Assembly (NCBI RefSeq): GCF_022829345.1
Contig: NZ_JAKSXV010000075.1
Coordinates: forward strand, 160,813 to 224,812
From: Methylobacterium sp. J-090
GTDB lineage: Bacteria; Pseudomonadota; Alphaproteobacteria; Rhizobiales; Beijerinckiaceae
Direction: 5' to 3'
DNA: 64,000 nucleotides
Shown here piece after piece: positions 28,511 through 37,547 of this stretch; the stretch's first letter is position 1, and each line of letters begins with the position of its first letter. A model generated the notes under the pieces. That model was not told the origin of the DNA and made no database searches. It saw only the letters and a list, made by a program, of their open reading frames with translations. The position numbers and the translations under genes are program-made.

Positions 28511-30745
28511 TCACCCGTTCACCCGGTCCACCCGCGCCACGGTGCGCTTGCCGCGCAGCTCCGCCACGATGGCGTTGAGGTGCTTGAGGTCCCAGACGGC
28601 GAGATCGATGACGATCTCGGTGAAATCCTGGGTCTTTCGCTTCATCGACAGGTTGTCGATGTTGCCGTCGTGGTCGGCGATGACCTGGGCGATGGAGGCG
28701 AGCACGCCGGGCTCGTTGATGGACTGGAGGGCGAGGCGGGCCGGGAAGCGCTCGCTGGCGCCGGCCTCGACGTCCCAGCGCACGTCGAGCCAGCGGTCCG
28801 GCTCGTTGTCGAAGGCGGCCAGAGCCGCCGACTGGATCGGGTAGATGGTCACTCCGATGCCCGGCGTCAGGATGCCGACGATGCGGTCCCCCGGCACGGC
28901 CCCGCCATTGGGCGCGAAGCTCACCGGCAGGTCGGTGTCGAGGCCCCGGATGGGAATCGCGTCGGGCCGTCCGGCCTCGACCGGTCCCTCCGGGAAGGTC
29001 AGACGCATGGTCTGGTCCTTGGAGAGGCTGAGGCGCCCGGCGCCCCCGGCGGCGGGCTGCTGCAGGGGGGCCGGCGCCGTGCGGCGCTCGTCCTTGTGGT
29101 CGGGATAGACCGCCCGCACCACGTCGCCCGAGAACATCTCGCCCCGGCCGACCGCCGCGAACACGTCCTCGGTGGAGGTCCGGGCGAGGCGCGGCAGGGC
29201 GCCGCGCAGCTTGTCCTCGGAGAAGCTTTTCGCCGCCCGCTCGAAGGCCCGGTCGAGGATCTGGCGGCCGAGGCCGGCATATTGCCGGCGCACGGCCGAG
29301 CGCGTCGCCCGGCGGATGGCCGCGCGGGCCTTGCCCGTCACCACGAGGGATTCCCAGGCGGCCGGGGGCGATTGCCCGTCGGCGCGGGCGATCTCGACCT
29401 CGTCGCCGTTGACGAGTTCGTGCAGGAGCGGCGCCATGCGGCCGTTGATCTTGGCGCCCACCGCCGAGTTGCCGACATCGGTGTGGACGGCGTAGGCGAA
29501 ATCGATGGGGGTGGCCCCGCGCGGCAGGGCGATGAGCCGGCCCTTCGGCGTGAAGCAGAACACCTGGTCCTGGAACAGCTCGAGCTTGGTGTGCTCCAGG
29601 AACTCCTCCGGGCTGTCGCCCTCGGCCAGCAATTCGATGGTCCGGCGCAGCCACTGGTAGGCGCCGCTCTCGGTGGCGAGGCGCGGATGGACGCCGCCGA
29701 CCTCGTCCTTGACGCCCGCCTCCTTGTAGAGGGCGTGGGCGGCGATGCCGTACTCGGCGATCTCGTCCATGGCGGCGGTGCGGATCTGCAACTCGACGCG
29801 CTGGCTCTTCGGGCCGATCACCGTGGTGTGGATCGAGCGGTAGTCGTTCTGCTTCGGCGTCGAGATGTAGTCCTTGTAGCGCCCCGGCACCATCGGCCAG
29901 GTGGTGTGGACGACGCCCAGCGCCCCGTAGCAATCGGCCAGGGAGTCGACGATGACGCGAAAGCCGAAGATGTCCGACAATTGTTCGAAGGCGACGGACT
30001 TGCGCTCCATCTTGGCCGAGATCGAGTAGGGCCGCTTCTGGCGCCCGGTCACCGCGGCGGTGATGCCCTGCGCGGCGAGCCGGGCGGTGAGATCCTGCTC
30101 GATGCTCTCGACGAGGCGCTCGGACTTCTCGGACAGGTCGGCGAGGCGCTGCGCGATGGTGGCGTAGATCTCGGGCTTGAGATTGCGCAGCGCCAGGTCT
30201 TCCAGCTCCTCGCGCAGCTCCTGCATGCCCATGCGGCCGGCGAGCGGCGCGTAGATGTCGAGGGTCTCCTCGGCGATGCGCTCGCGCTTGTCCACGCGCA
30301 TGTGGTGGAGGGTGCGCATGTTGTGCAGGCGGTCGGCGAGCTTCACCAGCAGCACGCGGACATCGGCCGCCACCGCCAGCAGGAGCTTGCGGAAGTTCTC
30401 GCCCTGCGCGGCACGCTTCGAGACCAGGTCGAGGCGCTTCAATTTCGTCAGGCCGTCGACCAGCGCACCGATCTCGGGGCTGAAGATCGCGCGGATCTCG
30501 TCGAGGGTGGCGGCGGTGTCCTCCACCGTGTCGTGCAGCACGGCGGCCACGATGGTGGCGTCGTCGAGCCGCAGGTCCGTGAGGATCGCGGCGACCTCGA
30601 GCGGGTGCGCGAAGAACGGGTCGCCGGACGCCCGCTTCTGGGTGCCGTGGGCGCGCATGGCGTAGACGTAGGCGCGGTTGAGCAGGGCTTCGTCCGTGGC
30701 GGGGTTGTAGCGCTTGACCCGCTCGACAAGCTCGTATTGGCGCAT
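28511..30745 (-). CDS. rel: Bifunctional (p)ppGpp synthetase/hydrolase
   Basis: 744 residues. Domains in order: HD hydrolase (about 30-150, with HDTVED), synthetase (about 240-350, with RYKDYISTPKQNDYRSIHT), TGS (about 390-450), helical region and C-terminal ACT (about 665-740). The RxKD signature in the synthetase marks the Rel/SpoT bifunctional type rather than synthesis-only RelA. Alphaproteobacteria usually have one such enzyme. A tandem ATG pair gives starts at 30748 or 30745. A 13-bp tandem repeat sits just upstream. Confidence 0.95.
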   Translation of the reverse strand: MRQYELVERVKRYNPATDEALLNRAYVYAMRAHGTQKRASGDPFFAHPLEVAAILTDLRLDDATIVAAVLHDTVEDTAATLDEIRAIFSPEIGALVDGLTKLKRLDLVSKRAAQGENFRKLLLAVAADVRVLLVKLADRLHNMRTLHHMRVDKRERIAEETLDIYAPLAGRMGMQELREELEDLALRNLKPEIYATIAQRLADLSEKSERLVESIEQDLTARLAAQGITAAVTGRQKRPYSISAKMERKSVAFEQLSDIFGFRVIVDSLADCYGALGVVHTTWPMVPGRYKDYISTPKQNDYRSIHTTVIGPKSQRVELQIRTAAMDEIAEYGIAAHALYKEAGVKDEVGGVHPRLATESGAYQWLRRTIELLAEGDSPEEFLEHTKLELFQDQVFCFTPKGRLIALPRGATPIDFAYAVHTDVGNSAVGAKINGRMAPLLHELVNGDEVEIARADGQSPPAAWESLVVTGKARAAIRRATRSAVRRQYAGLGRQILDRAFERAAKSFSEDKLRGALPRLARTSTEDVFAAVGRGEMFSGDVVRAVYPDHKDERRTAPAPLQQPAAGGAGRLSLSKDQTMRLTFPEGPVEAGRPDAIPIRGLDTDLPVSFAPNGGAVPGDRIVGILTPGIGVTIYPIQSAALAAFDNEPDRWLDVRWDVEAGASERFPARLALQSINEPGVLASIAQVIADHDGNIDNLSMKRKTQDFTEIVIDLAVWDLKHLNAIVAELRGKRTVARVDRVNG

Positions 30746-30767
30746 CATCCGCGAGTGAGACCCTTTT

Positions 30768-30817
30768 CGGACTTGGGCTTCGGACTTGGGCTTCGGACCT
30801 GGACTTCGGACTTGAGC
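30768..30817. repeat. 13-bp tandem repeat upstream of rel
   Basis: Nearly four copies of CGGACTTGGGCTT (30768-30780, 30781-30793, 30794-30806 with two changes, and a partial copy). It starts 20 bases from the rel ATG and so lies in the rel leader or promoter. Confidence 0.85.
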
Positions 30818-30942
30818 GCCCGCGTCACGCGGGCGGAGGCGCAATTTGTCCCGCATCGCACGCGCCCACGCCAGCCCTCAAGCGCCGCAGGCCGAGATTT
30901 AAGACGCTGCAGGCTCGCGTTTTCGGCCCGACGAGGCCCATG

Positions 30943-30968
30943 AAAAAACCCGGCCGCGGGGCCGGGTT
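30943..30968 (-). terminator. Rho-independent terminator of rpoZ
   Basis: On the minus strand the stem AACCCGGCCCCGCGGCCGGG is followed by TTTTTT. It lies 29 bases after the rpoZ stop and separates rpoZ from rel. Confidence 0.9.
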
Positions 30969-30996
30969 GCTGGAAGCGCGCCGTGGAGGAGGCCGA

Positions 30997-31404
30997 TTAC
31001 TCGGCCTCTTCGTCCGTCTCGGTCGGGGGCGCGAGGTTCTCGAGGCCGCGCAGGAGATCTTCCTCGCTCATGCGGTCGAACTGCACGCCCTCGTCGGTGG
31101 CCGATTGCGGGGCGACGGCGGCGGCGGCGGGCGAGCTCGACAGCAGCGGCACGGTCTCGGCCTCGGGCTCGTCGACCTCGACGTATTTCTGCATCGAGTG
31201 GATGAGCTGTTCCTTGAGGTCGTCGGCCGTGATGGTCGCGTCGCCGATCTCGCGCAGGGCGCAGACGGGGTTCTTGTCGCGGTCGCGGTCGATGGTCAGG
31301 GGCGCACCGGCGGCGAGCAGGCGGGCGCGGTGGCTGGCGAGCAGCACGAGCTCGAACCGGTTCTCGACCTTGTCGATGCAGTCTTCAACGGTGACGCGAG
31401 CCAT
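30997..31404 (-). CDS. rpoZ: RNA polymerase omega subunit
   Basis: 135 residues. The conserved omega core fills the first 60 or so ([20 protein letters not shown], then [10 protein letters not shown]), with a C-terminal acidic tail as in other alphaproteobacteria. Stabilises the beta' subunit and takes part in ppGpp response, fitting its place next to rel. It has its own terminator, so rel is likely transcribed separately. Confidence 0.95.
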   Translation of the reverse strand: MARVTVEDCIDKVENRFELVLLASHRARLLAAGAPLTIDRDRDKNPVCALREIGDATITADDLKEQLIHSMQKYVEVDEPEAETVPLLSSSPAAAAVAPQSATDEGVQFDRMSEEDLLRGLENLAPPTETDEEAE

Positions 31405-31534
31405 GCGGACGGCTCCTTCCTCGAACAGGGTGTGGGGAATTGAACCGGCGTCTTACACCCCTTGACGCGCGGCAACAAGACGTGCCTCCGGGAGAGGGAT
31501 GGGGCGCCGGTGGGGGCCGCGGAGGACAGTGCGG

Positions 31535-32266
31535 ATGACGCGAGGATCGTACCTCCGGGCCGTGGCGGCGCTGAGTGTTCTGCTCGTCGGCCCCGCGCGG
31601 GCCGAGGAGGCGCCCTGCGATGCCGCCGACATCGCCGTCACGACGATCCCGGTGCCGCCCCAGAGCGCGACGGCCTACCGGCGCGCCGAGCTTGTCGGGC
31701 GCGCCGCCGCGCAGGCGCCGGGCGCCGAGGTCGTGCTCCTGGGCGACAGTCTCACGGAACTGTGGCCCGAGGCCCTGGCCCGGGAGACCTTCGGCGACGG
31801 GCTCCTGAACCTCGGCGTCGGCAGCGACCGCACGCAGAACGTGCTCTGGCGCCTGCAGGACGCGCGCTACGCGCGGCTCTCGCCCCGGACCGTGTTTCTC
31901 ATGATCGGGACGAACAACCTCGGCTACGGCGACAAGGCCTGCGCCATCCGGGACGGCATCCGGCGGATCGTGGACCGGATCGATACGCTCTGGCACAAGC
32001 CCGCCCTCGTCGTCGTCGGCACCCCGCCGCGGGGCAGGAAGTCGGCGTTCCGCGATGGCGAGCGCACGGCCCTGAACCGCGCGGTGGCGGAGTTCCTGGC
32101 GGAGCGGGGCGGCGCCGTGCTGGTCGAGGGCGCCGAGGCCGCCCTGCGCTGCGCGGACGACCAGTGTCCGACCTTCCTGCCCGACATGGTCCACCTCACC
32201 CCGGAGGGATACGCGGCCCTCGGCGCCGCCATCCGCGCGCGGCGGGACCCGGCGCCCGCGCCGTGA
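31535..32266 (+). CDS. Secreted SGNH/GDSL hydrolase
   Basis: 243 residues with a signal peptide (YLRAVAALSVLLVGPARAEE). SGNH blocks are intact: block I VVLLGDSLTELW (catalytic Ser), block II Gly in NLGVGSDRTQN, block III IGTNNLGYGD (Asn) and block V DMVHLTPEGY (Asp and His). Resembles platelet-activating-factor acetylhydrolase-type esterases. Two Cys pairs may form disulfides. The ATG at 31535 gives the best signal. Confidence 0.9.
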   Translation: MTRGSYLRAVAALSVLLVGPARAEEAPCDAADIAVTTIPVPPQSATAYRRAELVGRAAAQAPGAEVVLLGDSLTELWPEALARETFGDGLLNLGVGSDRTQNVLWRLQDARYARLSPRTVFLMIGTNNLGYGDKACAIRDGIRRIVDRIDTLWHKPALVVVGTPPRGRKSAFRDGERTALNRAVAEFLAERGGAVLVEGAEAALRCADDQCPTFLPDMVHLTPEGYAALGAAIRARRDPAPAP

Positions 32267-32324
32267 GAGCCTGCCATGGGACCGCCCGGTCCCGACCTCG
32301 CCCCATCCTCCCTTCGGATCGCGC

Positions 32325-33074
32325 ATGACCATTTCCAACGACGGCGAGCTCGTCCTGCTCGAAGAGATCGGGCGCATCGTCGCCAACGCCCTCGCGGCCA
32401 TGGGGGCGGCGCTCGAGCCCGGCATGACGACGGGGGAACTGGACCGGATCGGCCGGGGAATCCTGGAGGCCGCCGGGGCCCGGCCCGGACCGGAGCTGTG
32501 CTACGGTTTCCCGGGCGCGACCTGCATCAGCGTCAACGAGGAGATCGCCCACGGCATCCCGGGCGCGCGCCGGATCGGGGCGGGCGACCTCGTGAACATC
32601 GATGTCTCGGCGGAGAGGAACGGCGTCTTCGCCGATACGGGCGCCTCCTTCGCCGTGCCGCCCGTCGCGAAACCGATCGAACGCCTGTGCCGGGACGGGC
32701 GCAGGGCCCTGTGGACCGGCATCCGGCAGGTCGGGGCCGACCGGCCGCTCGGCGGCATCGGGCTGGCGATCGGCGCGTTCGCGCGGAAGAATCGCTACAC
32801 GCTCGTCCGCAACCTCGCCAGCCACGGCGTGGGCCATTCCCTCCACGAGGAACCGAAGGAGATCGCCACCTGGCCCGATCGCTCCGAGCGGCGGACGATC
32901 GGGGAAGGCCTCGTCTTCACCATCGAACCGTTCCTCTCGCTGGGATGCACGTTCGCCGAAGGCGGCGACGACGGCTGGACCCTGTTCGGCGACCCCAAGG
33001 CCCCGACGGTCCAGTACGAGCACACCGTCGTGGCGACGCGCCAGGGCGCCCTGGTGGTGACGCTGCCCGGCTGA
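32325..33074 (+). CDS. map: Type I methionine aminopeptidase
   Basis: 249 residues, pita-bread fold. All five metal ligands are visible: Asp in VNIDVSAER, Asp in FADTGASF, His in GVGHSLHEEP, Glu in FTIEPF and Glu in QYEHT. Removes the initiator Met. It lies 58 bases after the hydrolase gene. Compared with typical bacterial enzymes the segment before the first Asp is shorter and the sequence is divergent, so it could be a second, auxiliary copy. Confidence 0.92.
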   Translation: MTISNDGELVLLEEIGRIVANALAAMGAALEPGMTTGELDRIGRGILEAAGARPGPELCYGFPGATCISVNEEIAHGIPGARRIGAGDLVNIDVSAERNGVFADTGASFAVPPVAKPIERLCRDGRRALWTGIRQVGADRPLGGIGLAIGAFARKNRYTLVRNLASHGVGHSLHEEPKEIATWPDRSERRTIGEGLVFTIEPFLSLGCTFAEGGDDGWTLFGDPKAPTVQYEHTVVATRQGALVVTLPG

Positions 33075-33235
33075 CCGGGCGACGGGCCGATGCGTTCCGG
33101 CGGCAGGGGCGTCGCGCGGAGGCCGTATACCGGCGCTCCGTTGGCACCGGCACCGACGGCGTCGTTCTCACCCGGCACGCGGATCGGCCGGAAAGGCCGA
33201 CGGACTCGCACCCATCCCGATCGTAGGGCGGACCC

Positions 33236-33280
33236 GCAAGTCTCGATCCGGCAAGTCCCGATCCGGCAAGTCTCGATGCA
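33236..33280. repeat. 15-bp tandem repeat in a convergent gap
   Basis: Three copies of GCAAGTCTCGATCCG (third copy diverged at its end), between map and the msrP stop. Confidence 0.85.
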
Positions 33281-33317
33281 ATCAGCCCCGGTTCACGTCG
33301 ATTCGCCGGTCACGTCC

Positions 33318-34088
33318 TCACAATCCGGAAAACCAGTTGTAGCCCTGATCTTCCCAGTATCCTCCGGGATAATCGTTCGTGACGGTGATCGCCATGATGT
33401 GCTTGGGGTTCTTGAACCCGAGCTTCGTCGGGATGCGCAGCTTGACCGGGAAGCCGTATTTCGGCGGCAGGGGTGCGCCGGCGTAGTCCAGGGCCAGGAT
33501 CGTCTGGGGGTGAAGCGCGCTCGGCATGTCGATGCTCGTCCAGTAATCGTCGCCGCAGGCGAAGCGGACGTAGCGCGCGGTCGTGTCGGCCCCGATCCGT
33601 TCGAGGAAGGTGCGGAACGGGACCCCCGACCATTGGCCGATGGCGCTCCAGCCCTCCACGCAGACGTGGCGGGTGATCTGCGCTTCCTGCGGCAGGGTCC
33701 TCAGGCGATCGAGGGTCCAGGGCGCCTTGTCGGAGACGAGACCGGCGAGTTCGAGCCTCCAGGTGGCGCCGTCGATCACCCGGATCTTGCTCGCCGGATA
33801 ATAGGCGTTGAAGGGGAAGTCCGGGGTGATGTCCGCGACATCGAAGGTCGGGGCCATACGCGTGCCCCCGAAGAGGGCGCCCTGGACGCGATCGTTCAGC
33901 CGCGAGATCCCGCCGAGGACGCTCTCCACCTGCGGGTTGTCGGAGATGTCGCAGCCGCCGAGGGCGAGGCTCCCGGCCGCGACGAGGCCGCCGCGCAGGA
34001 ACAGGCGGCGATCGGCCCGGATCGGCTGCGTCTCGGGAACCACGAGACCGGGCCGTGGACGGCGCAGAAGGCGATCGAGGGTCGTCAT
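33318..34088 (-). CDS. Molybdopterin oxidoreductase, MsrP/YedY-like
   Basis: 256 residues of the sulfite-oxidase fold. The N-terminus has both a twin-arginine signal (ADRRLFLRGG) and a lipobox (LALGGC), suggesting a Tat-exported lipoprotein. The molybdenum-ligand Cys is in RHVCVEGWSAIG. Ends DYPGGYWEDQGYNWFSGL. MsrP reduces protein methionine sulfoxide in the periplasm with electrons from a membrane cytochrome b. The coupled upstream gene is exactly such a cytochrome (ATGA overlap). Last gene of the msrB-msrA-cytb-msrP operon. Confidence 0.88.
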   Translation of the reverse strand: MTTLDRLLRRPRPGLVVPETQPIRADRRLFLRGGLVAAGSLALGGCDISDNPQVESVLGGISRLNDRVQGALFGGTRMAPTFDVADITPDFPFNAYYPASKIRVIDGATWRLELAGLVSDKAPWTLDRLRTLPQEAQITRHVCVEGWSAIGQWSGVPFRTFLERIGADTTARYVRFACGDDYWTSIDMPSALHPQTILALDYAGAPLPPKYGFPVKLRIPTKLGFKNPKHIMAITVTNDYPGGYWEDQGYNWFSGL

Positions 34089-34729
34089 GGCTTCACCACG
34101 CGGTTGCGGCGCAAATGGATCTCGCGGCCGACGATCATCGTCGGCAGCGTCCTTGGGACCAGGAGCACGAGGGCGAGGTGCACCACGACGAAGCCGGCGA
34201 TGCCCGCCATGGCGAGGAAATGGACGATCCGCGCCGTGTCGTAGCCGCCCATCAGGGCCGTCAGCGGGGCGAACTGGACCGGCTTCCAGATCGCGAGACC
34301 GGAGAGCACGATGACGATCCCGATGAGCAGGACCGCCACGTAGAGCAGGCGCTGCACGGCGTTGTAGACGCCCGGGTCGTGGGGGAGCCGGAACCGCAGG
34401 GCCGCGACGAAGTCGCGCGCGATCTCGCGCGGCCGCAGGGGCGTGAGGCGCCGGCGCAGATGGCCCGAGATCAGCCCGTAGGCGAGGTAGACGAGGCCGT
34501 TGGCGACGAGGAGCCACATCCCCGCGAAGTGCCATTGCAGGGCACCCCCGAGCCAGCCGCCGAGGGTGATGCCCTTCGGGAAGGCCCAGTCGCCGAAGAT
34601 CGGCGAGGCGTTGTAGATGCGCCATCCGCTGGTGATCATGATCAGCATGGCCAGGGCGTTCACCCAATGGGTGATCCGCACGACGAGGGGGTGGATCGGG
34701 CGCTCGGCCCGCGACGGAGGGGCGTGCAT
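34085..34729 (-). CDS. Cytochrome b/b6-type membrane electron donor (YedZ1-like)
   Basis: 214 residues, four membrane helices of the cytochrome b561-like group. His pairs suited to heme binding are in VVRITHWVNALAMLIMI and in the last helices (IVHFLAMAGIAGFVVVHLAL). It differs from classic MsrQ and resembles the 'YedZ1' partner known beside YedY1. It passes quinol electrons to the molybdenum protein encoded next. Gap to msrA is 58 bases. Confidence 0.87.
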   Translation of the reverse strand: MHAPPSRAERPIHPLVVRITHWVNALAMLIMITSGWRIYNASPIFGDWAFPKGITLGGWLGGALQWHFAGMWLLVANGLVYLAYGLISGHLRRRLTPLRPREIARDFVAALRFRLPHDPGVYNAVQRLLYVAVLLIGIVIVLSGLAIWKPVQFAPLTALMGGYDTARIVHFLAMAGIAGFVVVHLALVLLVPRTLPTMIVGREIHLRRNRVVKP

Positions 34730-34787
34730 CGGAGCCTTCCTGGGGTTGCTGACGTGACGAACGGCCCGCCCGAGGACCCTGTCGGCC

Positions 34788-35534
34788 TCAGGCGGGATCG
34801 CGCCCGACGAGGACGGGCGCCGGGGCGGTGAATTCGGGGAAGAAGCGTTTGAGGTCCCGCACCTTCGCGGCATCGTTGGCGACGATGTACGGGTGGGCCG
34901 GATGCCGGGCCATGAAGTCCTGGTGGTAGGCTTCGGCTGGGTAGAACGCCGCGCCCGGCTCGATCCGGGTGGCGACCGGGGCGCCGTAGACCTTGGCGGC
35001 GTCGAGTTGCGCGATGTAGGCGCGGGCCACGCTGCCCTGCTCGGCATTCGCGGGGAAGAGCGCCGAGCGGTATTGCGGGCCGTGATCCGGCCCCTGCCGA
35101 TCGACCTGCGTCGGATCGAGGGCGACGGAGAAGAAGACCCGCAGCAAGGTGTCGTAGGAGACCACGCGCGGGTCGTAGGTCACCCGAACCGCCTCGGCGT
35201 GCCGCGTGCGCCCGCTCGACACGGCCTCGTAGGTCGCGCGCGTTCCGTCCCCGCCGGCATAGCCCGAAACGGCCTCGCTGACCCCGCGGATGTTCTGGAA
35301 CACGCCCTGCACGCCCCAGAAGCAGCCCCCGGCGAACACGGCGCTCTGAAGCCGGGCGGGTTCGTGCGACGGCGTCGCGGCGGCCGGCAAGCGCCGGCTC
35401 GCTTCCTCGGCACCGGCCCGTTCGATCGTCATGGCGAGGCCGAAGCCGAGCAGGGTCAGGACTCCGCCGACGAGGGCCGCGTTGCGGCGCGTGCGATGTG
35501 GGGGAACGGTCGCGGGTTTGTTGACTTGGGACAT
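34788..35534 (-). CDS. msrA: Peptide-methionine (S)-S-oxide reductase, membrane-anchored or secreted
   Basis: 248 residues. The catalytic motif AVFAGGCFWGVQGVF holds the nucleophilic Cys, and EAVSGYAGGDGTRATYEAV and QDFMARHPAHPYI are family blocks. An N-terminal hydrophobic segment (ALVGGVLTLLGFGLAMTI) followed by a linker points to the periplasm, unusual for MsrA and in keeping with its MsrB and MsrP neighbours. 37 bases after msrB. Confidence 0.95.
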   Translation of the reverse strand: MSQVNKPATVPPHRTRRNAALVGGVLTLLGFGLAMTIERAGAEEASRRLPAAATPSHEPARLQSAVFAGGCFWGVQGVFQNIRGVSEAVSGYAGGDGTRATYEAVSSGRTRHAEAVRVTYDPRVVSYDTLLRVFFSVALDPTQVDRQGPDHGPQYRSALFPANAEQGSVARAYIAQLDAAKVYGAPVATRIEPGAAFYPAEAYHQDFMARHPAHPYIVANDAAKVRDLKRFFPEFTAPAPVLVGRDPA

Positions 35535-35571
35535 GGGGATGGTCCTTTGCGGGACGGGGAGGCGTGATCGG

Positions 35572-36066
35572 TCAGGCAGGCTCGAAGCGCAGCGCGACGC
35601 CGTTCATGCAGTAGCGAAGCCCCGTGGGGGCGGGTCCGTCGGCGAAGACGTGGCCGAGATGGCCGCCGCAGCGTCGGCAATGCACCTCCGTCCGGCTCAT
35701 CCCCAGGCTGGAATCCGTCGTCGTGCCCACGGCTTCCGCGAGGGGGGCGGTGAAGCTCGGCCAGCCGGTTCCGCACTCGAACTTCGCGCTGGAGGCGAAG
35801 AGTGGCTGGTCGCACCCGGCGCAGACGAAACGACCGGCGCGCTTCTCGGCGTCGAGCGGGCTCGAGCCGGCGCGCTCGGTGCCGTGCCGGCGCAGGACCG
35901 CGTAGGCGGCGGACCCGAGCTGGGCCCGCCAGGCGGCCTCGCTCTTCACGACGGCGAAGGTTCCGGCCGCGGCACGGTCGCCGGCCAGGGACCCTCCGGC
36001 GGCGCGCAGGAACGTCAGGATGCCGAGTGCCGAGACGCCGGCCGTGAGGATCTGTCTGCGGTCCAT
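35572..36066 (-). CDS. msrB: Peptide-methionine (R)-S-oxide reductase, Tat-exported
   Basis: 164 residues. A twin-arginine type signal (MDRRQILTAGVSALGILTF) precedes an MsrB domain with four zinc Cys (CAGC and CRRC), FECGTGWPSF and catalytic RYCMNGVALRF. I choose the ATG at 36066, not the one at 36096. The GTAACC-N16-CGAA promoter has its -10 box overlapping 36096, and AAGGA lies 10 bases before 36066. First gene of the repair operon. Confidence 0.93.
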   Translation of the reverse strand: MDRRQILTAGVSALGILTFLRAAGGSLAGDRAAAGTFAVVKSEAAWRAQLGSAAYAVLRRHGTERAGSSPLDAEKRAGRFVCAGCDQPLFASSAKFECGTGWPSFTAPLAEAVGTTTDSSLGMSRTEVHCRRCGGHLGHVFADGPAPTGLRYCMNGVALRFEPA

Positions 36067-36095
36067 GGTGCCGGGTTCCTTGCTCTGGTCTGTCA

Positions 36096-36121
36096 TTCGC
36101 CTTGCAGAGCGGACCGGTTAC
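36096..36121 (-). promoter_or_regulatory. ECF sigma-F type promoter of msrB operon
   Basis: Minus strand: GTAACC at 36121-36116, 16 bases, then CGAA at 36099-36096. This equals the sigma-F consensus I recall from Caulobacter. It lies over the end of the nrsF gene. Confidence 0.75.
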
Positions 36122-36861
36122 AGGCCGGCCTCGCCGGGCCGGGACCGCGGCCCGGCGGTTCCGTCGAGGAGGCGGCCGCCGAAGAGGCCGTTGAGGCCGA
36201 CGACGAGGAGGACGGCGACGAGGTGAACCAGCAGGTCCGTCGCGGTGGCGTCGTGCGGATGGAACGGCACCAGCAGGGCCGCGGCCGCCGCGGCCGCCGC
36301 GAGCCCCCCGAGGGCCGCCGTGAGATTGGGGCGCAGCGGACAGGCCCGGCGCAGCATCAGCACCAGCAGGACGGAGAGCGGCAGGGAGACCCCCATCAGG
36401 AAGACGAAGCAGCCCCGCATCTCCTCCGGCTCGGCGAGGTTGGCGGCCGGCGCGAGCCAACCGCGCAGGCAGCCGAGGCCACTGGCGCCGAGCCAGAGGA
36501 CGAGGGGCGGAAGCGGCAGCAGCGACCAGGCCGGGCTTCGCCCCGGCACGCTGCTCTGGAAGGCGGCGAGGGCGGCGGCGAGGGCCGTGAGGATCGCGCC
36601 GAGGGCCGCCCAGTGCAGATCCGGCACACCGAGACGCGCCCGCAATCCCGAGACGTCGGACATCGGCACGAGGAGGAGGCCCACCGTGAGCACCGCGCCG
36701 GACCAGACGAGGGTCCTGCGCCCCGGGCCCGCGAGCCGGCGGACCGGGGTAAGCGACCGGGCCAGATCCTCGACGAGGTCGTGGGTGGAACGGTCCCGGC
36801 TCGTCGGGTTCGTACGAAACGGGTTCGGGCGCGATGGGTCTTGGGCGGCCGGATCAGACAT
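36118..36861 (-). CDS. nrsF: NrsF-family (DUF1109) anti-sigma factor
   Basis: 247 residues, six hydrophobic helices after a cytoplasmic N-terminus of about 50 residues (THDLVEDLARSLTPVRRL). The DUF1109 block GCLRGWLAPAANLAEPEEMRGC has the two Cys expected for redox or metal sensing. NrsF binds and inactivates its cognate ECF sigma factor at the membrane until stress. Overlaps the sigma gene by 8 bases. Confidence 0.88.
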   Translation of the reverse strand: MSDPAAQDPSRPNPFRTNPTSRDRSTHDLVEDLARSLTPVRRLAGPGRRTLVWSGAVLTVGLLLVPMSDVSGLRARLGVPDLHWAALGAILTALAAALAAFQSSVPGRSPAWSLLPLPPLVLWLGASGLGCLRGWLAPAANLAEPEEMRGCFVFLMGVSLPLSVLLVLMLRRACPLRPNLTAALGGLAAAAAAAALLVPFHPHDATATDLLVHLVAVLLVVGLNGLFGGRLLDGTAGPRSRPGEAGL

Positions 36862-37444
36862 CCGTGTCTTCCTTGCGGGATGAGAGCGATACGCGGAGGG
36901 CCTTGAGACCACGATGGAAGTTGACCTTGAGCGCCCCCTTGGTCCGCCCGGTGAGGGTGGACGCTTCCTCGAGGGAGAGCTCGCGCAGGGCGATGTGCTC
37001 GATCGCCTCCCGCTGTCCGTCGGGAAGATGCGCGACGGCCGCGGCGAGGACCGTCGCGCGCGCGCGACGCTCCGCGTCATCACCCGGCAAGGGGCCCGGA
37101 TCGGCACGCGCCTCATAGGCGAGCGGATCGTGGACTTCCTGCGGACGGCGCCCCTTGCGGCGCAACGCATCGATGGCCCGCCGCTGCGCGATGGCGCGCA
37201 ACCAGGGCAGGAACGGCCGGGCCGGATCGTAGGTCGCCCGCGCCCGGTGGACGGTGAGCAGGGTGTCCTGCACCACGTCGTCGAGCGCCGCGCCCTGAAC
37301 CCCCCTGGCCCGTGCCATCGCGGAGATGACCGGCACGCAATCGCGCAGGAGGTCCCGGTAAGCGGCGGCGTCGCCGGCCTGGGCCGCCTGCATCGCGGCG
37401 GACAGGGATACCTCGCCGGACAATGCCGTCGCTCGAACAGCCAT
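36854..37444 (-). CDS. sigF: ECF sigma factor, SigF-like
   Basis: 196 residues. Region 2 runs through DVVQDTLLTVHRARATYDPARPF and PWLRAIAQRRAIDALRRKGR. Region 4 is REAIEHIALRELSLEEASTL to GALKVNFHRGLKAL. The chosen ATG at 37444 removes an unrelated leader. Co-encoded with the NrsF-type anti-sigma and downstream of the Met-rich peptide gene. Both nearby GTAACC-N16-CGAA sites are probable targets, which implies positive autoregulation through the first. Confidence 0.92.
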   Translation of the reverse strand: MAVRATALSGEVSLSAAMQAAQAGDAAAYRDLLRDCVPVISAMARARGVQGAALDDVVQDTLLTVHRARATYDPARPFLPWLRAIAQRRAIDALRRKGRRPQEVHDPLAYEARADPGPLPGDDAERRARATVLAAAVAHLPDGQREAIEHIALRELSLEEASTLTGRTKGALKVNFHRGLKALRVSLSSRKEDTDV

Positions 37445-37547
37445 GGGCGCAGGGATTCCGGAGGCTGCGGCGGGCCCCGGGGAGGGGCCCGGCATGAGGA
37501 ACGGGCGGCCCGGAAGGCCGACCCGCGCCGTCCGCATGAGGCCGAAC

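Noticed and set aside
28190..30943. 917-codon plus-strand open frame
   Set aside because: Antisense shadow of rel; biased composition from high GC and no recognisable domain.
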